Below, one piece after another: positions 54,017-64,000 of a stretch of 64,000 bases of DNA. Positions within the stretch are counted from its first letter, which is position 1; each line of letters opens with the position of its first letter. Origin of the DNA: Anaeramoeba ignava (Eukaryota; Metamonada; Anaeramoebidae); the NCBI GenBank assembly GCA_028826165.1, contig JAPDFW010000099.1, forward strand, positions 1-64,000. Reading direction: 5' to 3'. The notes beneath the pieces were generated by a model. The model searched no databases. It had not been told where the DNA came from and saw only the letters and a program-made list of their open reading frames with translations. Position numbers and translations under genes: made by a program.

Positions 54017-56375
54017 ATGAAAGTTGAAAAAAAATCAAAATTATCAAAATCTTTTATTATAATTCTTTTTCTATTTGAGGTTGCAATGTTTTTTGCTTTT
54101 GGATTTTGGATGGATTATGATGATTCCTATGATCCTTCAACTGAAGAAACAGATCCAAGAGTTGAAAATTATTTTACTTTCTTTTCAGATTCAACAGTTT
54201 TGACAGTTTTTGGATTTGCTTTTATGTTAATTTACTTGAGAAAATATGCTTTTTCTTCTGCTGGTTTTTCCTTTTTATTAGCTTCAATTGCTTTTCAATT
54301 AGCTATTGTTTTCTATGGTTTTTTTTATATGATTCATGAAGATGGATTTTCAAAATTTAAGTTAACTATTGAAACTTTAGGTCATGGAATTTATGGAAGT
54401 TTAAGTGTGTTAATTACTTTTGGGTAAATTTCTCTTGAAAAAAATTTTTTTTTTTTCTTTTTCATTCAAATAAAATGAAATGAAATGAAATAATAAGCCA
54501 ACGCACCACCAAAACAAAACAAAACTAAAATTAAAATTAAAATTAAAATTAATTTAAAAATTTCAATTAACATGAAATGAAATGAAATTCATTTAAAAAT
54601 TTCAATTAACATGAAATGAAAATTAAAATTAAAATTAAAATTAAAATTCATTTAAAAATTTTAATTAACATGAAATGAAATGAAATGAAATGAAATTAAA
54701 TTAAATTAAATTAAATTAAATTAAAAACAAAAATAGAGCTGTTATCGGACAAACAACACCCACACAACTAATAATAATCGCAATATTTGAGATATTCTTT
54801 TTCGAATTAAATCATTATGTTTGCATATTTGAAGTTCAAGCTATAGATATTGGAGGTGCAATATATTTACATGAATTTGCAGGATTTTTTGCATATGCGT
54901 TAAGTGCTGGACTTGGAAAAGTGAAGGAGATCAAAAACAATCCTGATCGAAAACCATCATATAATTCAAATTTGTTCTCCATTTTAGGAACAATGTTTCT
55001 TTGGATTTTATGGCCAAGTTTGAATGGAATTTTCGCAATACCTGGCCAACAATTTAGAGCTATTATTAATACTATTCTTGCTATGTCTAGTTCTGTTATT
55101 ACTTCTTTTGCAGTTTCTATTGGTGCTCATGGTAAATTAGATATGTTTGATATACAAAATGCAAGTTTAGCTGGTGGAATTGTTGTTGCTGGAAGGTATT
55201 TATTTTTTGTTATTTTTCAATTAAAATTCTTAAAAACAAGAAATTAAGAACAAAAAAAAATAAATTATTTTATATTTAAAATTAAACAAAAACATGAAAT
55301 TAATTTTTTTTAGTGCAAATTTATCAATTTCTCCTCTTGGTTCTTTAGTATGTGGAATTGTTGGAGCTTTTATTTCAACTATTGGAACAGTTTTTCTACA
55401 TAAATTTTTCTATAAAACATTTGGTTATGCTGATACAAGAGCCTCTTTATTGTAAAATTTATAAATTCATTTTAAAATTAAAATTCATTTTAAAATTAAA
55501 ATTGATTTTTAAATTTAAATTTATTTTAAAATTAAAATTCATTTTGAAATTCATTTTAAAATTAAAATTCATTTTAAAATTTAAATTCATTTTAAAATTG
55601 AAATTCATTTTGAAATTAAAATTCATTTTGAAATTTAAATTCATTTTGAAATTAAAATTCATTTTGAAATTTAAATTCATTTTGAAATTAAAATTCATTT
55701 TGAAATTTAAATTCATTTTGAAATTAAAATTCATTTTGAAATTAAAATTTATTTTGAAATTCATTTTAAAATTTATAAATTAAAATTCATTTTAAAATTT
55801 AAATTCATTTTGAAATTTAAATTCATTTTAAAATTAAAATTCATTTTTAAATTCATTTTAAAATTTAAATTTATTTTAAAATTTAAATTCATTTTAAAAT
55901 TTAAATTCATTTTAAAATTTATAAATTAAAATTCATTTTAAAATTGAAATTCATTTTGAAATTAAAATTCATTTTAAAATTTATAAATTAAAATTCATTT
56001 TGAAATTAAAGTGTTCATGGATTTCCTGGAATTGTTGGAGGAATTGCATCAGTAATAGCAGTTGTAGATGCATCATCAAATGAATATCCATATTATGAAC
56101 ATTATCATGAATTTTTCCCACGAGGAAGTGTACAATTTGCAATTCAAATAGCAGCAATAGGAATTACAATATTAATTGCATATATTTCAGGTTGGTTAGT
56201 TGGAAAAATTTTGAATTTAGGATCTTTTCTTACTGAAACTTTATTTGATGATGGTGATAAATGGCATACTCCTTCTGATTTTAAAAAAACCCAAATTGAC
56301 CCTCTTGGTATTCCTAGAGATACTGATGGAAATGTTGTTGGTGAATGGATTGAAGAAGATTTTAAACAAATTTAA
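54017..56375 (+). CDS. Rh-family ammonium/ammonia channel
   Basis: Rh proteins are Amt/Mep/Rh superfamily trimers conducting ammonia. Exons 54017-54423, 54737-55195, 55314-55451 and 56012-56375 sum to 1368 nt, giving a clean 455-residue protein of family length. Signatures are RKYAFSSAGFSFLLASIAFQ after TM2, GAVIGQTTPTQ, the first pore His block (DIGGAIYLHEFAGFFAYALS), YNSNLFSILGTMFLWILWPS, INTILAMSSSVITSFAVS, GKLDMFDIQNASLAGGIVVA, and the second pore His (FVHGFPGIVGG). About 11-12 membrane helices are visible. The C-terminal tail ends GEWIEEDFKQI. The ATG at 54017 follows a T-tract leader. Confidence 0.92.
54424..54736 (+). repeat. Rh intron 1, degenerate AT repeats
   Basis: A 313-bp intron (GTAAAT donor, AAATAG acceptor) containing GAAAT pentamers, AAAATT hexamers, a 30-bp unit (TTAAAAATTTCAATTAACAT) repeated three times between 54555 and 54675, and AAATT pentamers. 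Confidence 0.8.
55452..56011 (+). repeat. Rh intron 3, AAATTCATTTTAAAATTA array
   Basis: A 560-bp intron (GTAAAA donor, TTAAAG acceptor) of an 18-bp unit AAATTCATTTTGAAATTA/AAATTCATTTTAAAATTT. The unit is similar to part of BRF1 intron 6. Confidence 0.92.
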
Positions 56376-56685
56376 TTTTCAAAAAAAAAAGAATTCCACT
56401 TTTTTTTTTGCTTTTTTTTTTTGATATTTGAACCTTTTTTTTTTTTTTAAAAAGGAAGAATATTTCTTTTTTTTTTTTTGGATTTTCTTTTTTCTGTCTT
56501 TTTTCTCCTTTTTTTTCAATTAATTCTTCTTTTTTTTTTTCTACTTTTTTCTAATCAAAAAAAAAAATAATCAATTAAATTTCCAATTTATTTTTGCTTT
56601 TTCAAAATATCCGTTAAACTAAAAATTATTTTTTCATTTTTTCATTTTTTCATTTTTTCATTTTCCAAATTAATATTAATTAAAA
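56376..56685. promoter_or_regulatory. Intergenic region Rh / CKS1
   Basis: 310 bp without a gene. It has long T-tracts, a T-tract around GC (TTTTTTTTTTGCTTTTTTTT near 56405), and four tandem TTTTTTCAT units at 56636-56665 ahead of the CKS1 ATG. Confidence 0.4.
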
Positions 56686-57785
56686 ATGGCTGATGATATT
56701 TATTATTCTCCAAAATATTATGATGATGAATTTGAATATCGGTAAATTTTTCATTTTACAAACACAATTTAAATTCAATTCAATAATAAAAATCAATTCA
56801 AAATTAAAATCAAAATCAATATTCAATTCAATATTCAATTCAATATTCAATTCAATATTCAATCCAATATTCAAATCAATATTCAAATCAAAATCAAAAT
56901 TAAAATCAATATTCAATTCAAAATTAAAATCAATATTAAAATCAAAATCAATATTCAATTCAATATTCAAATCAATATTCAATTCAATATTCAATTCAAT
57001 ATTCAATTCAATATTCAATTCAAAATCAAAATTAAAATCAAAATTAAAATCAAAATCAATATTCAATTCAAAATTAAAATCAAAATCAATATTCAATTCA
57101 ATATTCAATTCAATATTCAATTCAATATTCAATTCAATATTCAATTCAAAATTAAAATCAATATTCAATTAAAATCAAAATCAAAATTAAAATCAATATT
57201 CAATTCAATATTCAATTCAATATTCAATTCAATATTCAATTCAATATTCAATTCAATATTCAATTCAATATTCAATTCAATATTCAATTCAATATTCAAT
57301 TCAAAATTCAATTCAAAATTCAATTCAAAATCAAAATTAAATTCAAAATTAAATTCAATATTAAATTCAATATTAAATTCAATATTCAATTCAATATTAA
57401 ATTCAATATTAAATTCAATATTCAATTCAATATTCAATTCAATATTCAATCCAAAATCAAAATCAAAATTAAAATCAAAATCAAAATCAAAATCAAAATC
57501 AAAATCAAAATCAAAATCAAAATCAAAATCAAAATCAAAATCAAAATCAAAATCAAAATCAAAATCAAAACCAGACATGTAATTCTTCCAAAAACAATGG
57601 GAAGAAAAATTCCAAGCGATCATCTATTATCAGAAACAGAATGGAGAGCAATTGGTATTTGTATGAGTAGAGGTTGGATTCATTATCATTATCATAAACC
57701 TGAACCAAATATTTTACTTTTTAGAAGACCTTTAACTGAAGATCAAAAACATTTACAAAAACAATTAGGAACTCAACAAATTTAA
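56686..57785 (+). CDS. CKS1: CKS1, cyclin-dependent kinase regulatory subunit
   Basis: CKS proteins bind CDK and read phospho-threonine on CDK substrates. Exons 56686-56741 and 57575-57785 join in phase (CG + A) to give 88 residues, the usual size. The sequence shows DDIYYSPKYYDDEFEYR, HVILPKTMGRKIP, LLSETEWRAIGI, RGWIHYHYHKPEPNILLFRR, covering the anion-pocket residues and the HxPEP hinge that allows strand exchange. The exon boundary falls at the conserved Arg of FEYRHV. The first exon is only 56 nt, followed by an 833-bp array intron. No frame break. Confidence 0.95.
56742..57574 (+). repeat. CKS1 intron, AATATTCAATTC / AAAATC array
   Basis: An 833-bp intron with GTAAAT donor and AACCAG acceptor. 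It starts with about 40 bp of unique sequence, then AATATTCAATTC 12-mers mixed with AAAATC/AAAATT hexamers, and ends with about 110 bp of pure AAAATC hexamers. The array is over nine times longer than its upstream exon's coding length. Confidence 0.93.
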
Positions 57786-57873
57786 AATTCAAAATTCAAA
57801 TTCAAATTCAAATTCAAATTAAATTTCAAATTTAAAATTCAAATTCAAATTCAAATTAAAATCAAAATTCAAA

Positions 57874-57908
<35 letters not shown>

Positions 57909-58067
57909 AAATTTAAATTTAAATTTCGTTCTTCTTATTTTTCTTGTTTTGTTCTTTTTTGATTTTTTTGTTAAAATGAGATTGGAATTATTGTTTTTTT
58001 TTTTCATTTTATTTTTCCTAATAAAATCCAAATTATGAGAAAAAAGAAAAAATCCAAAATTTCACTT
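57786..58067. other. Convergent intergenic region CKS1 / TYW1
   Basis: 282 bp of 3' flanks. 57786-57930 is an AAATTC hexamer array. The rest is T-rich. No gene. Confidence 0.6.
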
Positions 58068-60876
58068 TCAATTTTTATCTTCTTTTTCTTTTTCATTTTC
58101 TTTTTCATTTTGATTTTCTTTTTCATTTTCATTTGATTTTATATCTGTAACTTTGTTCTTTAATCTTTCTTCCATATTTTCAATAAATTTAGGATTTGAA
58201 CCTTTTTCTTTACTTCCAAAAAGAGCCCAATCAGGTGTTTTCATCATATAATCTTCTCTTGTAAAAGGTTTTTTTTCTTGAAATAATTGCTATAAAATAA
58301 AAGAAGAAAATGTTTTTCAAAATTTTAATTTTCAATTATTATTTTGATTTAAATTTATATTTACAAAAAATTTATCAAAATCTATCCAAGTGTGCCAACT
58401 ATTATTTTTGTAAAAAATTTTCTTTGCAATTAAAATTCCACAACTATGAGCATGTTCACATGCAATTCCATAATTTTCTTTCATATAATCATTTTCCATA
58501 AATTCTTGAGCCATTTTGACAATTTCTTGATGATAAGGAACATTCTAAATTATTTAATAATAATAATATTATTATTTTTATTTCATGTTTTTGTTAATTT
58601 TAATTATCAAAATTACATTCATTGAAACTTTTGGATTTGTTCCAAATCCACCATAAGTAACACCTTTTAATTCAACAAAATCTGGTTTTCCCAATTTAAT
58701 CAAATCAACATAATTTTGGATAAAGTTATCATTATATTGTTTTAAAACTGTAATTCGGAAAACTGTTCTTTCATTTCTTTTTGCTAAATTTTCAATTGAT
58801 TTAAGAAATCTTTCCCAAAAATCAGGAAATAAAGGACGATCCAATTCAAATAAAATATCTTTTGTTGGAGCATCAATACTCAAATATAATTGAGTAACTG
58901 GTTTAATTGATTCAATTTTTTCAGGAAATTGTGCATTTGTCACACAAAATGTTGAGATTCTATTTTCATGGAGAATATCAGTAAATTCATCAAATTGAGG
59001 ATAAATAATTGGTTCTCCAACAAGTGATAAAGCACAATGACGAACCTGATTTAATATTATGGAAATTTAATAATTTAGTGTCATGTTAGTGTTAATAAAT
59101 TTTATATTTTATATTTTCAAATTTACATTAAAAGCATCTTTATATCTATCTGAAGTTACACCAGGAACTCCTTTCCAAGGTTTTATCAAATCTTTTTGAG
59201 CTTTGATTGATCCTTGATAAATCATTTCAGGAGGATCTTGCTAATAAATATTTTTTTTAAATTTCATGTTTTTAAATATTTTTTTGAATTTTTTTTTTAA
59301 ATTTCATGTTTTTAACAAACTTTATAATGCCAAGAAGTGCAAGTTGGATTTTTGTTGTGTCTCCAACAGAAAATACATTTATTAGCACAAGCAAGTGAAG
59401 TTGTCATTTCCATACAAGAATATGAAATAATACCATAAAAGGCATGTTTATAGCAAACACCTTTTCCTCTTAGCATAGCCTTAGCCCATCGGCATAATTT
59501 TACAGCAGAATGAGTTCCTACTGTGATATACTTTTGTTTTGTCAAAATTTTATTCATAATTGGTGTTAACATTTCAACATCTTCAATATCAGTCGTTTGA
59601 TTTTCATCATTTTCATCATTTTCGAAATTATCATCTTCATCTTCATCTTCATTATCAATATCAATATCAATATCTTTATCATTTTCTTTATCGTTATGCA
59701 AAATGACATTTTCATTCAATTTTTCATTTGGTTTTAATATTGCTTTCAATTTTTCAACTAAAATATCAGTAAATCTATTAAAATGCAGAAGAAGTTCTTC
59801 AAATTTATTTCCATGATTTCCTAATCCTTTCTTTAAGATTGAGTTTCCTCCTTTTTTTCTTAAGTAAACATCAACATCTCTTGCAAATTTATTGTATTTT
59901 TCATTATAACTAAGATCACCAATTCCATAAATCCAATATCGTAATTTTGATAAATAATTTTGTGGGATTCTTTGGTCATTAACAAGATCTGTTAAAAAAT
60001 GTGAGAAAGTTTTTGCTGAGCGTGGTGGTCCTCCTTAATTATTTTTAATTTAAATTTAAAATATTTATTTAATTATTGATTTAATTATTTTGTATTTAAT
60101 TATTTTGAATTTAATTATTTATTTAATTATTTATTTAATTATTTTGGATTTAATTATTTTGGATTTAATTATTTATTTAATTATTTATTTAATTATTTAT
60201 TTAATTATTTTGGATTTAATTATTTATTTATTTATTTTGGATTTAATTATTTTGGATTTAATTATTTTGGATTTAATTATTTATTTAATTATTTTGGATT
60301 TAATTATTTATTTATTTATTTATTTAATTATTTATTTAATTATTGATTTAATTATTTATTTAATTATTTTGGATTTAATTATTTATTTAATTAATTGATT
60401 TAATTATTTTGGATTTAATTATTTGATTTAATTATTGATTTAATTATTTGATTTAATTATTTATTTAATTATTTTGATTTAATTATTTTGGATTTTAATT
60501 ATTTTGATTTAATTATTTTGGATTTAATTATTTATTTAATTATTTTGGATTTAATTATTTTGGATTTAATTATTTATTTAATTATTTATTTAATTAATTA
60601 TTTAATTATTTTGGATTTAATTATTGATTTATTTAATTATTATTTTGATTTATTAATTATTTAATTATTTAATTATTTTGGATTTAATTATTTTGGATTT
60701 AATTATTTTTGGATTTAATTATTTATTTAATTATTTATTTAATTATTTATTTAATTATTTTGGATTTAATTATTTTTATTTAATTTATTTATTTAATTAT
60801 TTAATTTTTATTTAATTATTGATTTAATTATTTATTTAATTATTTATTTAATTATTTATTTAATTATTATTGATTT

Positions 60877-60910
<34 letters not shown>

Positions 60911-62832
60911 TTATTTATTTATTTTTTTGATTTAATTATTTATTTAATTATTTATTTTTATTGATTTAATTATTTTGGAATTTAATTATTTTGGATTTAA
61001 TTATTTGGATTTATTTATTTATTTAGTTTATTTAATTATTTTTTAATTATTTAATTATTTATTTATTATTTGGATTTAATTATTTTATTTTTATTTTTTA
61101 TTTAATTTATTTATTTAATTATTTTAGTTTAATTATTTTTGGATTTAATTATTTTGGATTTAATTATTTATTTATTTATTTTGGTTTAATTATTTTGGAT
61201 TTAATTATTTATTTAATTATTTTGGATTTAATTATTTTTGAATTTAATTATTTTGGATTTAATTATTTTATTTAATTATTTTGGATTTAATTATTTAGTT
61301 TAATTATTTTTAGTTTGATTATTGATTTGATTATTGATTTAATTATTTTAATTTAATTATTTTGAATTTAATTATTTATTTAATTATTTTTGGATTTAAT
61401 TATTTTGAATTTAATTATTTTGATTTAATTATTTTGATTTAATTATTTTTGGATTTTAATTATTTTGAATTTAATTATTTATTTAATTATTTTGGATTTA
61501 ATTATTTATTTAATTATTTTGGATTTAATTATTTATTTAATTATTTTGGATTTAATTATTTTGGATTTAATTATTTATTTAATTATTTATTTATTTTTGG
61601 ATTTTGATTATTGATTTAATTATTTTGAATTTAATTATTTTGGATTTAATTGATTTATTGATTAATTTTAATTATTTATTTAATTATTTTGGATTTAATT
61701 ATTTATTTAATTATTTTGTATTTAATTATTTTGGATTTAATTATTGATTTAATTTAATTATTTATTTAATTATTTTGGATTTAATTATTTTATTTAATTA
61801 TTTTGGATTTAATTATTTTGGATTTAATTATTTTGGATTTAATTATTTTGAATTTAATTATTTATTTAATTATTTTTGGATTTAATTATTGATTTAATTA
61901 TTTTGAATTTTTATTTTTGATTTAATTATTATGGATTTAATTATTTATTTATTTATTTTGGATTTAATTATTTATTTAATTATTTTGGATTTAATTATTA
62001 TTTAATTATTTATTTAATTATTGGATTTAATTATTTTTGGATTTAATTATTTATTTAATTATTTTGATTTAATTATTTTGGATTTAATTATTATTTATTT
62101 ATTTATTTATTTATTTTGGATTTAATTATTTTTGGATTTAATTATTATTTAATTTATTTATTTAATTATTATGGATTTAATTATTTTTGAATTTAATTAT
62201 TTTTTAATTATTTATTTTATTATTGAGATTTAATTATTTATTTAATTATTTTGGATTTATTTATTTTGGATTTAATTATTTTGGATTTGATTATTGATTT
62301 AATTATTGATTTAATTATTTTGGATTTAATTATTTTGAATTTAATTATTTTGAATTTAATTATTTTGAATTTAATTATTTTGGATTTAATTATTTTGGAT
62401 TTAATTATTGATTTGATTATTTTGGATTTAATTATTGATTTAATTATTTTGGATTTAATTATTGATTTAATTATTTATTTAATTATTTTGGATTTAATTA
62501 TTTTGGATTTAATTATTTTGAATTTAATTATTTTGGATTTAATTATTTTGAATTAATTATTTATTTAATTAAAGATTTGGAAAAAAATTTTTTTTACCAT
62601 TTAAAGTAGCAATTATAAAAATTAAAATACTTGATTCATCTTGTAAATCATTTGGATCATATTCAGAAATTTCAAAAACTTGAGGAAAAAAAGTTGATAA
62701 TTTTTGGTCTAGCAATTTTTGTTTTAAAGTTAATGCAAATTTTTTAGTTGTTCCAGTTAAAGTACTATAAAGAATTTTAATATTAACTTTTTCTTCCTTT
62801 TTTTCTTTTTCTTCTTTTATATTTTCATTCAT
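58068..62832 (-). CDS. TYW1: TYW1, tRNA-4-demethylwyosine synthase (flavodoxin + radical SAM)
   Basis: TYW1 forms the tricyclic core of wybutosine at G37 of tRNA-Phe using SAM, pyruvate and a flavodoxin domain. Exons 62832-62598, 60033-59321, 59240-59127, 59045-58617, 58544-58365 and 58289-58068 sum to 1893 nt, giving a clean 630 residues. The flavodoxin part is ILYSTLTGTTKKFALTLKQK..IFIIATLNGGPPRSAKTF..RYWIYGIGDLSYNEKYNKFA. An acidic Asp/Glu linker follows. The radical SAM domain has CANKCIFCWRHNKNP (CX3CX2C cluster), MIYQGSIKAQKDLIKPWKGV, RHCALSLVGEPIIYPQ, TFCVTNAQFPEKI, TQLYLSIDAPTKDIL, DRPLFPDFWERFLKS and CEHAHSCGIL. The C-terminal wyosine-base part has DYMMKTPDWALFGSKEKG. Intron 1 is a 2.56 kb array. 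There is a variable acidic linker. Confidence 0.93.
60034..62597 (-). repeat. TYW1 intron 1, 2.56 kb TTTAATTATTTTGGA array
   Basis: On the + strand the array is built from TTTAATTATTTTGGA (15 bp) and TTTAATTATTTA (12 bp) units, with TTTAATTATTGA and TTTAATTATTTTGAA variants. Both ends (60060-60400 and 62230-62550) are regular; the middle has many single-base irregularities. It splits the flavodoxin domain at ATLNG|GPPRSAK in phase 1. No coding signal inside. Confidence 0.93.
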
Positions 62833-63254
62833 TTTTATTGTTTATTGTTTATTAAAATTTAATTTATTGAAAAGAAAAAAATGAAAAAAAAAAAGAAAAA
62901 AATTTTTTATTTAAATTCAATTTATTAGATATATATATTAATATTATTATATTAATAATTATATATAGATATTATTATTTATTTATTTATTTATTTTTTA
63001 ATTTTTTTTTAATTTTTTTTTTTCATTTTTTTTCTTTTCAATTAAAAATTTAAATTTTTAAATTCAAAAAAAAAAAAAACAACAAACAAAATCAATTAAA
63101 AATCAAAAAAAAAACAAAATCAAAAAAACAAAATCAAGATCAGGTTTTTTTTATTATTGATTGGATTTTAAACAAATTTTTGATATCAAAACAAATTCTT
63201 CTCTGTTTTTTTTTAAAACAACTCTTAATTTTTAATTACAAAATTTAATTATAA
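62833..63254. promoter_or_regulatory. Divergent intergenic region TYW1 / unidentified + strand gene
   Basis: 422 bp with no gene. It has AAAAAAATGAAAA (T/CAT leader for TYW1 on the minus strand) at 62875-62890, TATATA-rich sequence at 62925-62975, TTTTTTTTTCATTTTTTTTC at 63018-63035, and AAAAACAAAATC mini-repeats at 63070-63140. Confidence 0.4.
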
Positions 63255-64000
63255 ATGATAAACGATCAAAATTTGTAAAAAAAAATTATTTTAATTTTAA
63301 TTTTAATTTTTATTTTTTAATTTTAATTTTAAATTTAATTTTTAATTAGAATTCGTAACTTTTAATTTTCTTTTAATTTAATTTAATCAACAATAAAAAA
63401 ATCAATTCTAAATTTTATTTATCATTTTATTAACAAAAAAAAAGTTAAAAGAACTTCTTCAGCTCCAGATTTTGAAACTTCAAAAAATAAAAAAAATCAA
63501 TTTAGAAATTTTCAATCAAAATCTGTAAATTTATATAATTTAATTTTAATAATTAAATTTTAATAATTAAATTTTTATAAATAAAATTTTTATAATAAAA
63601 TTTTTATAATTAAATTTTTATAAATTAAATTTTATAATTAAATTTTAATTATATAAATTTATATAATTAAATTTTTATAATTTAAATTTATATAATTAAA
63701 TTTTTATAAATTAAATTTTAATAATTAAATTTATATAATTAAATTTTAATAATTAAATTTATATAATTAAATTTTTATAATTAAATTTTTATAAATAAAA
63801 TTTTATAATTAAATTTTTATAATTTAAATTTTTAAAAGGGATTACCTTTAACAAATTCTGAAGTCCAAACTTTTCCAAGTTCAAAAATATCACAAAATCT
63901 TCATTTAACTTCAAACCTGATCAATGATAATCAAGTTTCAGAAAATAATAAGCAAACTGATTATTTTGATCAAATTGAAAATGAAATTGAAAATTTGAAT
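63255..64000 (+). CDS. 5' part of an unidentified gene, runs off the window
   Basis: Three exons can be joined in phase: 63255-63274 (MIND..), 63452-63524 (SSAPDFETSKNKKNQ..) and 63839 to the window end (GLPLTNSEVQTFPSSKI.., DYFDQIENEIENLN). Donors are GTAAAA and GTAAAT, acceptors AAAAG. The encoded part is polar, Ser/Asn-rich and becomes helical and acidic at the end. No family was recognised, and the first 20-nt exon is the least certain part. Intron 2 (63525-63838) is an array of AATTTTTATAATTAA-type units. Confidence 0.55.
63525..63838 (+). repeat. AATTAAATTTTTATAATT array, intron of the terminal gene
   Basis: About 310 bp of a 14- to 16-bp unit (TTTATAATTAAATTTT / TTAATAATTAAATTTA) between GTAAAT and AAAAG, again filling an intron nearly end to end. 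Confidence 0.8.

Noticed and set aside
60090-62556. Leu-Ile-Asp ORFs in the TYW1 intron
   Set aside because: They are repeat-derived frames antisense to TYW1 in a validated intron position.
1-64000. tRNA, rRNA, transposase or viral genes
   Set aside because: I looked for GC-rich stem-loop clusters, TIR-flanked ORFs and known enzyme motifs on both strands and saw none; a covariance-model scan would be needed to exclude small RNAs.

Overview
The window is a 64 kb piece of an extremely AT-rich nuclear genome from a free-living protist. It carries spliceosomal introns (GTAAAT/GTATGT donors, T-rich AG acceptors), standard stop codons, and single-copy eukaryotic housekeeping genes (BRF1, PSMD8/Rpn12, VPS41, CASP, CKS1, TYW1, CLU, an SRRM1-like PWI protein). 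It also carries a lineage-expanded set of BTB/RCC1/TLDc and FG-GAP proteins. This mix resembles Anaeramoeba-type amoebae, but that is inference from gene content; the sequence alone does not fix the species. No tRNA, rRNA, CRISPR array, virus or transposase was seen.

Layout. 1-4.8 kb: a decayed and an intact copy of a secreted-type FG-GAP/fibronectin-like membrane protein. 4.9-12.8 kb: a PH-domain exon, a 4.6 kb satellite array, and a CLU (clustered mitochondria) coding region; the splice phase lets them be one PH-CLU gene. 13-17.2 kb: SRRM1-like (-) and a Sec14/CRAL-TRIO gene (+). 18-21.9 kb: a PI3K p101/PIK3R5-like gene (-) with a candidate U12-type AT-AC intron. 22.1-28.3 kb: BRF1 and PSMD8 (+). 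28.5-31.1 kb: a DUF229 sulfatase-like protein and a polytopic membrane ORF, probably one gene split by one base. 31.4-43.8 kb: a minus-strand paralogue cluster of two BTB-TLDc, three RCC1-BTB and one FG-GAP gene, separated by hexamer arrays, with a 145-bp satellite inside. 43.9-57.8 kb: VPS41 (-), CASP, MscS-like channel, Rh ammonium channel and CKS1 (+). 58-62.8 kb: TYW1 (-) with a 2.56 kb array intron. From 63.3 kb: the 5' end of an unidentified + strand gene.

The dominant unusual feature is that many introns and several intergenic gaps consist almost wholly of A/T-only or nearly A/T-only tandem arrays, usually with a different motif in each. Spliced models built by hand for VPS41, TYW1, CASP, PSMD8, Rh and CKS1 sum to exact multiples of three. 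Genes between about 9.9 and 25 kb (CLU, SRRM1, Sec14, p101-like, BRF1) instead carry repeated 1-2 base frame breaks, mostly in homopolymers, which points to consensus errors in that part of the assembly. The genes do not form one pathway. Trafficking and lipid signalling (VPS41, CASP, Sec14, p101-like, PH) and basic RNA or protein machinery (BRF1, PSMD8, SRRM1, TYW1) are simply neighbours.
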